From: Acinetobacter piscicola
Lineage (GTDB): Bacteria > Pseudomonadota > Gammaproteobacteria > Pseudomonadales > Moraxellaceae
Length of the DNA stretch: 64,000 nucleotides
Reading direction: 5' to 3'
Assembly: GCF_002233755.1 (NCBI RefSeq)
Contig: NZ_KZ268704.1
Span: 1-64,000 of the forward strand
Shown here: positions 10,142 through 20,700 of the stretch, piece by piece
Position numbering within the stretch: position 1 is the stretch's first letter
Layout: the number at the start of each line of letters is the position of its first letter
Notes under the pieces: model-generated
Seen by the model: the letters and a program-made list of their open reading frames with translations, nothing else
Database searches by the model: none
Told to the model about the DNA's origin: nothing
Position numbers and translations under genes: made by a program

Positions 10142-10969
10142 CTATCCGTTTACAAATAAATCGACCATCAATTCATCATCAGTATCGGCATAACGGTATT
10201 CTGAAAAATCGGTTACACCCGCCTCTTTGAGAATATCTTCATCAATCATTAAGCGACCTGTAATTGAACGCTTTTGACTAATGAGAATTTGATAAGCCGC
10301 ATCTGCCATGATATTTGGTTTACGTGCTCGGCTAAACAATTGCTTTCCACCCAATGAAAACTCAATCGCAGCAGTCGCAATAATCGTTCTTGGCCATAAA
10401 GAATTGACACTCACCCCATAGTTTGCAAATTCCTGACTCATACCAATCGTCAGCATACTCATGCCATACTTGGTAATGGTATACGGTGCATAGCTAGCAA
10501 ACCATTTCTCATCCAAATTCAACGGTGGAGATAAGTTTAAAATATGAGGATTTTCACTTTTCTTTAAATACGGCAATACGGCTTGGCTACAGACCATGAC
10601 TGCACGAGTATTAATTTGATACATCAAATCAAAACGATTCGGATCAAGCATTTCAACACCTGAAAGCTTAATTGCACCAGCATTATTGATTAAAATATCA
10701 ATTCCACCAAAATGTTCAGCAGCTTGTTGCATTGCTTGAGCGACTGCATGTTGGTCTCGAACATCCAATTGAATTGCCAAGGCTTTACCACCGGCCGCTT
10801 CAACCTCTTGAGCAACAGTAAAAATCGAACCACCCAATTTTGGATGCTCTTCAGTAGATTTGGCTGCAATGACAATGTTTGCACCATCCTGCGCTGCTTT
10901 CAGTGCAATTTCTCGACCAATCCCACGGCTTGCACCTGTGATAAACAGTGTTTTACCTGCTAATGACAT
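10142..10969 (-). CDS. SDR family oxidoreductase (HSDL2-like)
   Basis: NAD(P)-dependent short-chain dehydrogenase of 275 residues from the ATG at 10969, preceded by GAGGGA; a TTG 12 nt upstream is less likely. Rossmann motif TGASRGIGRE near the N-terminus, NNAG motif, and YxxxK in YTITKYG. The stretch NLSPPLNLDEKWFA and the late WPRT match the hydroxysteroid dehydrogenase-like 2 subgroup of SDRs, here without the C-terminal SCP2 domain of the animal proteins. Substrate unknown, probably a fatty or steroid-like hydroxy compound. Precedes the LysR gene on the same strand. Confidence 0.88.
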   Translation of the reverse strand: MSLAGKTLFITGASRGIGREIALKAAQDGANIVIAAKSTEEHPKLGGSIFTVAQEVEAAGGKALAIQLDVRDQHAVAQAMQQAAEHFGGIDILINNAGAIKLSGVEMLDPNRFDLMYQINTRAVMVCSQAVLPYLKKSENPHILNLSPPLNLDEKWFASYAPYTITKYGMSMLTIGMSQEFANYGVSVNSLWPRTIIATAAIEFSLGGKQLFSRARKPNIMADAAYQILISQKRSITGRLMIDEDILKEAGVTDFSEYRYADTDDELMVDLFVNG

Positions 10970-11297
10970 ATGTTCCCTCAATGCTTTTTATTTAGTTTAT
11001 TCACAACGCACTAATTTACAGCAAGTTAAATTACTTAAGATAGTGCAAGAACTATTAATTTATATACTCATAAGTACAAAAATTAAATCACTGATTGATC
11101 AATCATTTTTTAAAGGCTATTTAAAATACAATCCCGTACAAATAATATAATTTAACCCATAACTTTAAGATATTTCACCTGTAACATTCCAACATATTCA
11201 CAAGGTTTTTTCTAAATCCAAACCACTTCTACCTACTAGAATGTTCTCAGCCTTAGGATTAAAATATTCAGCAATGAACTGCTTAAGATGACCTGAT
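10970..11297. other. Intergenic region, divergent promoters of SDR and LysE genes
   Basis: 328 bp, AT-rich, holding the start regions of two divergent genes. No convincing small gene, operator palindrome or RNA seen. Confidence 0.5.
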
Positions 11298-11921
11298 ATG
11301 AGTTCTCATTTATTGGCTTTCGCTTTGATCTCATTAGGTATGGCGCTCACCCCTGGGCCCAATATGATTTACCTCATTTCAAGATCACTTTGCCAAGGTA
11401 AAAAAGCAGGGTTCGTATCCTTGGGTGGAACAGCGCTGGGTTTCTTGTTTTATATGTTGTGTGCTGCTTTTGGGATCACAGCACTGTTAATGACCATTCC
11501 ATTGGCTTATGAAGCATTAAAAATTGCAGGTGCAATCTACCTAATCTATTTGGCATGGAAAGCAATTCGCTCACCGCACTCGCCATTTGAACTTGCCAAT
11601 GTTCAATCGTATTCAAATACAAAATTATTTCTTATGGGGTTTTTAACCAATTTACTCAACCCTAAAATTGCCATGATGTATTTGGCATTACTTCCTCAAT
11701 TTATAAAACCAGATTCAAATGCAGTTTTATTACAAACCCTCACTTTAGGTATTGTACAAATCATCATTAGTTTGCTGGTGAATTCATTCTTTATTATTAC
11801 TGCCAGCTCATTTACACAGTACTTAAATCGTCACGCTTTATGGTTAAAACTACAAAAATGGTTTATGGGAACTATATTCTTCGGCTTAGCCACTCAAATA
11901 TTATTGAGTGCTCGAAAATGA
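11298..11921 (+). CDS. LysE/RhtB family amino-acid (or small-molecule) exporter
   Basis: 207-residue inner-membrane protein with about six hydrophobic segments. The N-terminal family motif GMALTPGPNMIYLISRSL is intact, and there is a mid-protein GFLTNLLNPKIAMMYLALLPQF stretch typical of RhtB-type exporters. Family members export amino acids, homoserine lactones or related compounds; substrate here cannot be told. Followed by a strong terminator, so it is probably transcribed alone. Confidence 0.9.
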   Translation: MSSHLLAFALISLGMALTPGPNMIYLISRSLCQGKKAGFVSLGGTALGFLFYMLCAAFGITALLMTIPLAYEALKIAGAIYLIYLAWKAIRSPHSPFELANVQSYSNTKLFLMGFLTNLLNPKIAMMYLALLPQFIKPDSNAVLLQTLTLGIVQIIISLLVNSFFIITASSFTQYLNRHALWLKLQKWFMGTIFFGLATQILLSARK

Positions 11922-11948
11922 GCCGAGCAGAAATTTTATTATAAAAAA

Positions 11949-11979
11949 TGACCCAAAATGGAGTATTTATTTTGGGTCA
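11949..11979 (+). terminator. Terminator after LysE-family gene
   Basis: Stem TGACCCAAAAT / ATTTTGGGTCA (11 bp, perfect) with a 9-nt loop, 27 nt after the stop codon. It is not followed by a strong T-run on the plus strand, and could work for either direction between the convergent genes. Confidence 0.6.
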
Positions 11980-12106
11980 CATAAACTGGGTATAACGATT
12001 ATTCATTTGGTTGCATGATAATCCGTGACCTTTGGACGATGTCTAAAATCCAAAGCAATCACTTAAGTATCAATATGACATCGCAACATCGACTTTAACT
12101 ATGCAA

Positions 12107-12943
12107 TTACTTTGCCAACTTATTAATCCGATTTGCATAACCTGAATGCATCGAGTGATCTAATTTGGTTAATATGCCATCATCACCCAACACTTGACGC
12201 GCACCTTTACGCATCCATTGTGGCATCATGCCATAAACACTATACACAGATTGTAAATAATCAGGCACTGCGATAAATAACCTCGGTTTAATTAAAGTGC
12301 TAACCACTGCATTCGCCACTTGTTGAGGTGTCACACTCGGAATCACTTTCGCTGCGTTCTCAGTTCCTGCTGTTAATTCAGTTAATACTTTACTTGGCAT
12401 AATGGCTGTGAACTCAATACCACTATCTCGAAATTCACCTGCAACAGCTTCAGTTAATCCAACTACTGCAAATTTTGTTCCTGAATAAATCGCTGAACCT
12501 GGTAAAGCAAACCGCCCTGCCAATGATGCTATATTGACAATATGACCTGTATTATTTTTTAACAATTCAGGTAATGCCAATTGCATTCCGATCACCACAC
12601 CACGGAAATTAATGTCAATTTGCGCATCTGCCAATGCGGGATCTTCATCTAAAAATGCTCCCATCGGCATAATACCTGCATTATTGACCAAAGCATATAA
12701 ACTACCAAAATGCTGAACTGTATTTTGAATAAATACAGCAAATGACTCACGATCACGAACATCGACCTTAAAGGCTTTTGCACCAATTCGCTCCGCTTCT
12801 TTTTCAGCAAGCACTAAGTCAATATCACCAATACTGACTTTTGCACCTTGCGCAATTAAAGCTTCCGCAGTCGCCAGTCCTATCCCACGTGCAGCACCTG
12901 TAATTGCAACAACCTTGCCTTTTAGTTTTTGTTTTTTAAACAT
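12107..12943 (-). CDS. SDR family oxidoreductase
   Basis: 278-residue classical short-chain dehydrogenase: TGAARGIGLA cofactor motif (about 15-24), NNAGIMP, IVNIASLAGR with the catalytic serine region, and YSGTKFA (YxxxK). The C-terminal extension after residue 220 resembles SDRs that accompany monooxygenases in Acinetobacter. The ATG at 12943 has a strong GGAAAGGA site. It lies 73 nt downstream of the flavin monooxygenase gene on the same strand; the two probably form one oxidative pathway (ketone/alcohol interconversion next to Baeyer-Villiger oxidation), an inference from context. Confidence 0.9.
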   Translation of the reverse strand: MFKKQKLKGKVVAITGAARGIGLATAEALIAQGAKVSIGDIDLVLAEKEAERIGAKAFKVDVRDRESFAVFIQNTVQHFGSLYALVNNAGIMPMGAFLDEDPALADAQIDINFRGVVIGMQLALPELLKNNTGHIVNIASLAGRFALPGSAIYSGTKFAVVGLTEAVAGEFRDSGIEFTAIMPSKVLTELTAGTENAAKVIPSVTPQQVANAVVSTLIKPRLFIAVPDYLQSVYSVYGMMPQWMRKGARQVLGDDGILTKLDHSMHSGYANRINKLAK

Positions 12944-13016
12944 TTCCTTTCCTTTTTTATCTCATTTTCGAATAAAAGCGTTACGAATCTTTCAAACGAT
13001 CAACAGTACTGAATAT

Positions 13017-14531
13017 TTATACTTCAACTTTTTCAGCTGTTTTAATTTTCGGTTTATGGTCAATCAAATATTCATCTAAATTAAATCTCTTCATTTTTTC
13101 TTTTAATTTAAATGTTGTCCAAGGCCATGCTGTGCTATTACGACCATTTCTGTCGATAAAGTAACTCTGGCATCCTCCTTTATTCCATACAGTTGACTGT
13201 AAAGCAGATTGAACCTTTTCATTAAATTTTCGCGTAATCTCTGGATTAGGCTCAATGGTTTTAATCCCCAACTGTTCAGCCTGTTTTAGTGCATCCATAA
13301 TGTAATCAAGCTGTGCTTCAATAATAATAAAAGCGGAAGAACTTACTGCGACATTAGGGCCAAACATCAAAAAGCCATTCGGACAATTCTCAACCATTGT
13401 CCCCATATAACCTTCTGGGCTACCTTGCCAAACATCAGACATTTTTTGACCAAAACGGTTATAAACTCGATTGGCAATCGGTGGTTCAGCGATTTCAAAA
13501 CCTGTCCCAAGGATAATAATATCGACTTCACAACACTCACCATTGCTCGCAATTAAAGTATTGTCTTGAATTTCCGCTAAGCCACTGGCGATCACATCTA
13601 CATTGGTTTGTGCTAAGGCTGGATACCAATTATTGGATTGAAGAATACGCTTACATCCAATAATAAAATCAGGGGTTAATTTACTGCGTAAAATAGGATC
13701 TTTAATATGCGTATTTAAATGCCATTGTGCTATTTTTTGGAATTGTTTCATCGCTGCTGGACTCTGAATTCCACCATTAATGGTCTCAAAAATACCGTAA
13801 ACTGAACCACGCATGATGTGCTGAGTCAGTGGTAGAAATTTAAACAACGTACGCACAGGTGCAAATAAAGGTATATCTGACTTGGGTAAAATCCATTGAG
13901 CAGTACGTTGAAAAATGCTGAGTTGTTTAACTTGCGGTTGAATTTGCGGAACAAATTGGATTGCCGAAGCTCCAGTACCAATCACAGCAACACGTTTTCC
14001 AGTTAAATCAATATCATGTCGCCACTGCGAAGAATGAAAAATTTCACCTTTAAAACTTTCAATACCTTTTACATTAGGCAATACAGGTTCATGCATTGGC
14101 CCACATGCAAGAATTGTAAATTGTGATCTCAATTCACCTTGTGTTGTTTGAATAATCCAACATTGCTCCACATCTGACCACTTTGCATCCACAGCTTCAT
14201 GATTTAAACGTACATGCGGCATGATTTTGTATTTATCTACGACATCAAATAAATATTGTTTAATTTCTTTTTGTTGCGCAAATACGCGTGACCATGCAGG
14301 ATTTTGTTCAAAAGAATAAGAATATAAAGCAGATGGAACATCACATGCGCAACCAGGATAGGTATTTTCACGCCACACCCCGCCCATTTCTGAAGCTTTT
14401 TCTAAAAGAATAAAATCTTCAATCCCCGCTTCTTTAAGTTTGATGGCAGCACCAAGTCCTGCAAAACCACCACCAACGATGATGACTTTATAAAAATCTT
14501 GTGCTTTGCTGTTATTTTTGTGTTGTTTCAT
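13017..14531 (-). CDS. Flavin-containing monooxygenase, Baeyer-Villiger type
   Basis: 504-residue FAD/NADPH monooxygenase. It has the FAD-binding GGGFAG (20-25), the GGVWRENTYPGCACD motif of BVMOs, the fingerprint FKGEIFHSSQW (matches FxGxxxHxxxW), and the second Rossmann motif GTGASA. These place it with type I Baeyer-Villiger monooxygenases, which turn ketones into esters or lactones. The residue after the fingerprint Trp is Arg rather than the usual Pro or Asp, so activity as an N- or S-oxygenase is possible. Divergent from a TetR gene across a short region with a repeated GGAAT-N5-GTCAA motif. Substrate unknown. Confidence 0.88.
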   Translation of the reverse strand: MKQHKNNSKAQDFYKVIIVGGGFAGLGAAIKLKEAGIEDFILLEKASEMGGVWRENTYPGCACDVPSALYSYSFEQNPAWSRVFAQQKEIKQYLFDVVDKYKIMPHVRLNHEAVDAKWSDVEQCWIIQTTQGELRSQFTILACGPMHEPVLPNVKGIESFKGEIFHSSQWRHDIDLTGKRVAVIGTGASAIQFVPQIQPQVKQLSIFQRTAQWILPKSDIPLFAPVRTLFKFLPLTQHIMRGSVYGIFETINGGIQSPAAMKQFQKIAQWHLNTHIKDPILRSKLTPDFIIGCKRILQSNNWYPALAQTNVDVIASGLAEIQDNTLIASNGECCEVDIIILGTGFEIAEPPIANRVYNRFGQKMSDVWQGSPEGYMGTMVENCPNGFLMFGPNVAVSSSAFIIIEAQLDYIMDALKQAEQLGIKTIEPNPEITRKFNEKVQSALQSTVWNKGGCQSYFIDRNGRNSTAWPWTTFKLKEKMKRFNLDEYLIDHKPKIKTAEKVEV

Positions 14532-14559
14532 TTTAAAATCGCATAGAATGTGAACGATA

Positions 14560-14593
14560 GGAATACAATGTCAAAAACGGAATGGCTTGTCAA
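14560..14593. promoter_or_regulatory. Direct repeat in the monooxygenase/TetR divergent promoter
   Basis: GGAATACAATGTCAA (14560-14574) and GGAATGGCTTGTCAA (14579-14593) share GGAAT-N5-GTCAA with a 19-bp period. Read on the minus strand each carries a TTGACA that could act as a -35 for the monooxygenase. Placed between the two divergent genes, this is a candidate TetR-operator/promoter overlap. Confidence 0.45.
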
Positions 14594-14638
14594 TTTCCAT
14601 TATTTGGTAATTTTAATTATTTTTGGTCAATTTTGTTT

Positions 14639-15271
14639 ATGAGTGAAAATACAAATTTAAGTCGTGCAGAACGACAACGTTTGCAACTACAAACAGATAT
14701 CGTTGAGGCTGCCTTTTTAGAGTTTTCAAATCGTGGTTATCATCAAACTGCGATTTCAGATATTGCTCAACGCCTCGGTATTGGGCATGGTACCTTTTAT
14801 CGTCATTTCGAAAATAAACGCGATATTCTTCAGCATGTTATCTCTGAAACACTTCAAAAAATCATGGCGTTATTGACTGGTGAAAATGCACCACAAGCCT
14901 TTAATAATATTGAAGAATACCGTGAACAATGTCAGCGTATTTCCGAACGGTTAAGAAACTTTGCCCAAGAAAACCCACTCACCTTGAAACTACTGCTCTT
15001 AGAAGCAACCTCTATCGACACTGAAATGACTAAATTTGTTCAGAATTTAATGCAAATGGCTGGCGTTATCACTGCAAATTATTTAAAACACGGTGTTGAA
15101 TTAAAGATTTTTAGAGCTGATTTAGATTGTGAAAATACAGGGCATAATATTATTGGTATGATCATCAACGGAGCTTTACGATTTTTAGCCAATCCAAGTG
15201 ATCTTACAGGTTTAGAAAAATATGCCAATTCCATTATTGATTTGATTGTTGTAGGGATGCGGAAAGCTTAG
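14639..15271 (+). CDS. TetR family transcriptional regulator
   Basis: 210 residues from the ATG at 14639 (MSENTNLSRAERQ). A longer reading from 14582 adds 19 hydrophobic residues unlike a TetR N-terminus and would run through the putative operator. HTH at about 35-60 (TAISDIAQRLGIGHGTFYRHFENKRDIL). Divergent from the Baeyer-Villiger-type monooxygenase and SDR, so it is the likely repressor of that pair. The inducer is unknown. Confidence 0.88.
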   Translation: MSENTNLSRAERQRLQLQTDIVEAAFLEFSNRGYHQTAISDIAQRLGIGHGTFYRHFENKRDILQHVISETLQKIMALLTGENAPQAFNNIEEYREQCQRISERLRNFAQENPLTLKLLLLEATSIDTEMTKFVQNLMQMAGVITANYLKHGVELKIFRADLDCENTGHNIIGMIINGALRFLANPSDLTGLEKYANSIIDLIVVGMRKA

Positions 15272-15349
15272 GTATTGATACAAAAGTACATGGAAAATAG
15301 TGACAAATCACATTTCTAGAATGTATTCTCAATAGATTGAGTAGGTATT

Positions 15350-15748
15350 TCAACAAACTGCTTCAGTAAATTTAGGATGATCATCTAAGATTTCAAACCA
15401 TGCTGTTTTATTATTGGTAAATGCGTGAGAAGCAATTTCAGCATTTAATGGCTCATTAATTATACCAACACGCAATCGAATGATATCAGGCAAATCTAGT
15501 CGTGCACTAAACAAAGGCGAGGCACATATTTTACAAAATACTCGTTTCTTATTTTCAGTTGCATAATATTCTCCAAATTGCTCTTGTCCAGTGAGCACGT
15601 CTAAATCCTGTGTGCAAATGGGTGCAATGGCAACAAAAGCCGAACCTTGTGCTTTTTGACATTGTTGGCAATGGCACACGAATATCTTTGAAATTTCTGT
15701 ATTTATTTTCAGTTGAATTGCACCGCAAAGACATGAGGCTGTGTACAT
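15350..15748 (-). CDS. GFA family (CENP-V/GFA domain) protein
   Basis: 132-residue zinc-binding protein of the glutathione-dependent formaldehyde-activating enzyme fold. Cysteine motifs: CLCG near residue 6, CHCQQCQ near 25-31, and CKICASP near 72-78, the expected zinc ligands. The family is named after Gfa, but most members have no demonstrated formaldehyde activity, so the function is open. Start ATG at 15748 with a GGAG site. It lies upstream of the acyltransferase gene on the same strand, 30 nt apart. Confidence 0.88.
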   Translation of the reverse strand: MYTASCLCGAIQLKINTEISKIFVCHCQQCQKAQGSAFVAIAPICTQDLDVLTGQEQFGEYYATENKKRVFCKICASPLFSARLDLPDIIRLRVGIINEPLNAEIASHAFTNNKTAWFEILDDHPKFTEAVC

Positions 15749-15778
15749 TTTTACTCCTTTATTTTTATGAAATCTGAG

Positions 15779-16567
15779 CTACTGATTATTCTTCTGCTTT
15801 AAATCATGCTCACGATATAACTTGAGTACTTCAATTTCACTGTAAATCAATTGTTGTAATTCATCTCGAAACGCAACCATATCTTCCATCGTTTTAATTT
15901 GATCGATAGATAAACGTGGCATAAATTTAAAATAGAAAGGAATACGTTTGGGAATAATATGGCTAGGAATAGAAGGAATAACGTCACCCTGCCTTAAAAA
16001 AGAACCTATTTTAGGATTGGACAATATTTTATTAAACCATTTCTGTCTCAATAAAACATTTGCATCGAAACCTAAATCAAAAACCTCATCTCCACCTAAA
16101 GCCACAAAAGGTGCAATTTCATAACCAAACTCTTGCGCCAATTTCAAAAATCCGAAACGTTGCTTCCAAATCAGTTGGTATGCCTCACCTTTGCGTTTAA
16201 TCACTTCACGACCACCACCCGGAAAAACTAAAATCGAGTAGCCTTGTCGCATGGCTTCTTTGGCATACTCTTGAACGCCATCGACCCCGCCTACGCGTTT
16301 TACCACTTCTTTCCAAACTGGGATATGAAAATGCATATGATCAGCCAAACTGACCACGGCGATCTTATGCTGAGTAAATAAGTAATCAATCAAAATAGGT
16401 GAATCTAAAACACCATAAATGGTGTGATTTCCTACATACATTGCAGGTTTATTTGCAACAATATTTTCTGCCCCTAAGAAGGTTGGGCGAAAATAAAAGC
16501 GTTGCAAACTACTGATCAATCGAATCAATTTCGAATTGTGTCGTATTTGCAACGCTTTTTCAGTCAT
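15779..16567 (-). CDS. Lysophospholipid/diacylglycerol acyltransferase-family protein
   Basis: 262 residues, PlsC-like acyltransferase fold. The catalytic block is NHTIYGVLD (N47-H48 to D55); the H-x6-D spacing differs from the usual H-x4-D and resembles the MGAT-like branch of the LPLAT superfamily. The second block FPGGGRE is clear, and EIAPFVALGGDEVF follows. Probably a membrane-associated acyl transfer enzyme; acyl acceptor unknown. Lies 29 nt downstream of the KAS III gene, so both may serve the same lipid pathway. Confidence 0.85.
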   Translation of the reverse strand: MTEKALQIRHNSKLIRLISSLQRFYFRPTFLGAENIVANKPAMYVGNHTIYGVLDSPILIDYLFTQHKIAVVSLADHMHFHIPVWKEVVKRVGGVDGVQEYAKEAMRQGYSILVFPGGGREVIKRKGEAYQLIWKQRFGFLKLAQEFGYEIAPFVALGGDEVFDLGFDANVLLRQKWFNKILSNPKIGSFLRQGDVIPSIPSHIIPKRIPFYFKFMPRLSIDQIKTMEDMVAFRDELQQLIYSEIEVLKLYREHDLKQKNNQ

Positions 16568-16596
16568 GCTGTATCTCTACAAACTCAATTAAAGAC

Positions 16597-17712
16597 TTAA
16601 GCAACATGTTTTTGGACAAGGATTGAACCAACCGAATAACCTGCCCCAAAAGAACAAAGCACACCATATTCACCATCATTCACTTGATCAGCTGTACGAT
16701 GTAAAGCGATGATTACACCTGCAGAAGAAGTATTGGCAAACTCATCTAAAATAATCGGAACCAAATCCGGATCAGCCTCAGCAGCTTCTTTACCGACGAT
16801 TAATCTTAAAATCAATTCGTTCATATTGGCATTGGCTTGGTGTAACCAGAAACGTTTTACATTTTCAGGTTGAATGCTGTTCTTTTCCAATTGAGTCGAA
16901 ATAATTTTAGCCACCAACGGACAAACTTCTTTGAAGACTTTACGTCCATCTTGGCGGAACTGTTTGTCATCACGTGAAGTTAATTCAGAACCATTTAAAA
17001 AGCCGAAATTATTACGAATATTATTTGAGAATTGCGTAAACAGACTGGTATCTAAAATTTCAAAACCAGTTTTAGAATCCGTTTCTTCAATGATCGAAGC
17101 TGTTGCTACGTCACCAAAGATAAAGTGACAATCACGTGAACGATAGTCGGTATGACCCGATGTAATTTCGACATTGACCAACAGCACACGACGTGCACCA
17201 GTTTTCACAGCATCATAAGCTTGCTTTAGACCAAATGTTGCTGCTGAGCATGCCACATTCATATCATATGCATAACCTTGAATGCCCAATGCCGTTTGGA
17301 TTTCAATGGCTACAGCAGGATATGCACGCTGTAAATTTGAACATGCAAGAATAACAACATCAATGTCTTCAGCAGTCACACCAGCATTTTCCATCGCTTG
17401 CTTAGCGGCAATCACACCCCACTCTGCTTGGATTGAAAGCTCTTCATCAGAACGCTCTGCTAAACGAGGACGTAAACGATTGATGTCTAATGCACCTGAT
17501 TTTTCAACAACATAACGGCGCTTTACACCAGATGCTTTTTCAATAAATTCTGCACTAGAGCCACGACGTGCAACGACTTCACCCGCTGCAATTTGTTCAG
17601 CATTTTCGCTGTTAAACTGTTCCGCATAAGCATTTAAACTTTCTACCAATTCTTCATTGGTAATCACTTCTTCAGGATGGTATAGACCTGTACCTGTAAT
17701 ACGGATGCCCAT
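16597..17712 (-). CDS. Beta-ketoacyl-ACP synthase III family protein
   Basis: 371-residue thiolase-fold enzyme of the FabH type. Catalytic triad: C155 ([10 protein letters not shown]), H291 (FWLHQANA), N327 (EFANTSSAG). It is about 50 residues longer than housekeeping FabH (about 320), with an insertion near residues 25-70 that includes a [13 protein letters not shown] segment, matching the long KAS III paralogues of Pseudomonas and Acinetobacter that condense acyl-CoA or longer starters. The ATG at 17712 follows AGGAG. Followed closely by the acyltransferase. I do not assign fabH because the housekeeping copy is probably elsewhere. Confidence 0.88.
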   Translation of the reverse strand: MGIRITGTGLYHPEEVITNEELVESLNAYAEQFNSENAEQIAAGEVVARRGSSAEFIEKASGVKRRYVVEKSGALDINRLRPRLAERSDEELSIQAEWGVIAAKQAMENAGVTAEDIDVVILACSNLQRAYPAVAIEIQTALGIQGYAYDMNVACSAATFGLKQAYDAVKTGARRVLLVNVEITSGHTDYRSRDCHFIFGDVATASIIEETDSKTGFEILDTSLFTQFSNNIRNNFGFLNGSELTSRDDKQFRQDGRKVFKEVCPLVAKIISTQLEKNSIQPENVKRFWLHQANANMNELILRLIVGKEAAEADPDLVPIILDEFANTSSAGVIIALHRTADQVNDGEYGVLCSFGAGYSVGSILVQKHVA

Positions 17713-17756
17713 GCAAAACTCCTTTTTTAATCTCTAAAACTCAAATTACCACTATT

Positions 17757-20700
17757 TTAACTGATTCCGAGCTTTTCCCATACCTTTTGTATTCGGGTTG
17801 GGGAAATAGGCATCTTGGTTTTCATCGGTTGAGAGAATAAGGAAATTCTTAATTCTTCCACCATGAAATATACATCTTTTAAACGGGTATCATGTTTAAA
17901 CTGAAATAGCTTTTCCATCCACGGATCAACATCTTTGATCGCAGCATCATCTCGATTAAGATTATTCGGCAAACGATCCAAACGCAAGATCAAAGCTTTC
18001 AAATATCGTGGATATTCCTGCCAAATATCTGCGGATTTTGAGTAAACAAAATTGGATAAATTCATCAAATCGAGCTGGTCTTCAATATCATCCATATTTT
18101 TGCCAAATACATCTTGATCCAACATGAGTAAGCGCTGACGAATCTCTTGCCAGTGAATATAAATTTCACTAATCAATTTCAACGCTTCTTGACCATGGCT
18201 CAAGAATGACTTTTTAACCTCATTGCTTAATATTGAAAATTCTTCTGCATTGATAGGTAAATCTTTGATTGCCATTTGTAAAGTTGCATAAATCAACATT
18301 TGTTCAAGTTGCGCTTTATCACCCAACGGAGAATATGCCAAAGCCAAAGGTTTCGAAATCTGCTTCTTCAACTGACGAATTAAATCGCCTAATTGCATAT
18401 GAATGAGACGAATAACCCCTTCTCGATGTTGTTTCATCGCTTCATTTTGATCATTAAATGTTTGAATCACGATCCCAGATTCATCTTTAGCATCAAGCTT
18501 TGCAAAAGCTTTAGTCGATACAAGTGCTTGATATTGCTTAACCACAACACCAGTGACTTTTTGTGAGGCTTCAAATACAAACTGATCTGGAAATACGTTA
18601 AATTCACCTTTCAACTGCTTCACAGGACTATGCGTTTCTGTACGACAACGTGCTTTCAATTCATCTAAATGACGTCCCTTTTCAATAACACGCCCCTTTT
18701 CATCGATGACCTTGATAAAAGGAATAAGATATTGATCTAGACGTTCAAAAGAAAAATCTTTAGCCGTGATTTGCTCACCGCGTAATTGGAAAGCCAAAAA
18801 CTCAAAAATATGGGCTTGCAAATGTTGTGCATCAACAAGTTTCATCAATTTTTTAGCGGTATCAGGAATAGGAACTAAATTACGGCGCTTATCTTTGGGT
18901 AAAGATTTCAACAATGCTTCGATTAAATCTAATCGCCAGCCCGGAATACCCCATGACCAAATATTTTCATCCACTTGTGGCAATGCTTGCACAGGAATTT
19001 TAACCGTTGCACCATCTTCATCATGGCTTGGATCAAAACGATAACTTGCAGCTAAACGCAATTGATGATTGTGTAAATAGTCTGGAAATTGCTGTGTGGT
19101 TGGACGATCATTCATCCATAACGCATCATCATCTACAAAAAGATAACGAGGATCTTTAGGTTCAACCGTTGCTCGCCAATCTTCAAAACTACGACGACTC
19201 GCAATTTCATTCGGCACTTTAGCAGCATAAAATTGATAAATCGTTTCTTCATCAACCACTAAATCACGTCGGCGTAATTTATCTTCAACACGTTCCACTT
19301 CTTCTAGTTTCAACAAATTGTGTTTTAAGAATGGTGGCGTTGTACCCAAATTTCCTGTGGTTAAAGCATCACGTAGAAAAATCTCATGTGCAGCAGCTTG
19401 ATCGACTTTTTCAAAATTTGTAGCGCGCTTCGGCTCAATGATCAAACCAAATAAAGAAATCTGATCATAAGCATTCACCACGCCTGGTTTTTTAGCCCAA
19501 TGCGGTTCGAAATAATGATGTTTTAATAGATTAGGCGCCGCAAGTAAAATCCATTCAGGTTCAATTTTCGCCAAAGTTCGTAAATAAACCTGAGACGTTT
19601 CCACCATTTCAAATGCCATTACCCATGGGGTATTGGTTTTATGCAATGTCGATGCAGGGAAAATACGTGCCTTTTGCTGTCGCACTGCCATGAAAATGTT
19701 TCGTTCATCCGTTTTATTGGCAATGAATGACAATAATCCTGTAAGCAATGCACGATGCAGATTTTCATAACTTGCTGTTTTGCTATTAAATGAAAGCTTT
19801 AAACTTTGTGCTAAATCAAGTAATTGCTCATGCGTCTTTTTCCACTCGCGTAAACGTAACCAACTTAAAAAATGTTGCTTAGCAAAATTACGACGTTTGC
19901 TCTCACTTAAATTTTCACGGTTTTCAGTCAGCGTGTTCCATAGTTTGATATAGAACAAAAAGTCTGAATCGGCTTCTTTAAATAAAGCATGCTTTTGGTC
20001 AGCTTGCATTTGTTTATCAGCAGGACGTTCACGCGGATCTTGTACTGCCAAAGCTGCGACAATAATTAAAACCTCGTTCAGTACTCCAAAATGTGCTCCC
20101 CCGATAATCATTCGAGCAAGACGTGGATCTATAGGCATTTTTGCCATTTGTAGACCAATTTTGGTTAAGCCATTGCTGTGCTGCCCTGCTTTGTTAGTTG
20201 AGGATTGAGGGGGATTTTGCTCTTTAGCACTATCTGAATCTCCCCTAACCCCTCTTTGAGAAAGAGGGGAACTTTGTTCTTGCAAAGCCGTACCTCCCCC
20301 TTTAGCAAAGGGGGACTGAGGGGGATTTTGCTCTTTAGCATTACCCGAATCTTCCCTAGTCTCTCTTTGGAACAGAGAGGAACTCTGATCTTGCGATGCT
20401 GTACCTCCCTCTTTAGTAAAGGGAGCTTGAGGAGGATTTAAATTCTGCACATCGTCAATCGCCCCTAATTCAATCAATAACTTACGACCATCATTTACTA
20501 GACGATGATCAGGCGGCTCAATAAAATCAAATGATTCAACTGAACCCAAACCTAAGCTTTGCATCTGTAAAATAACCGATGCCAAATTGGTTCGTTTAAT
20601 TTCAGGTTCGGTAAACTCAGGACGACTTTGAAAATCCTCTTCGCTATACAAACGAATACATACACCTGGTGCTATACGACCGCAACGACCTTTACGCTGA

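Noticed and set aside
20256..20441. 61-codon plus-strand frame across the hrpA repeats
   Set aside because: Antisense reading of the palindromic repeats; no independent signals.
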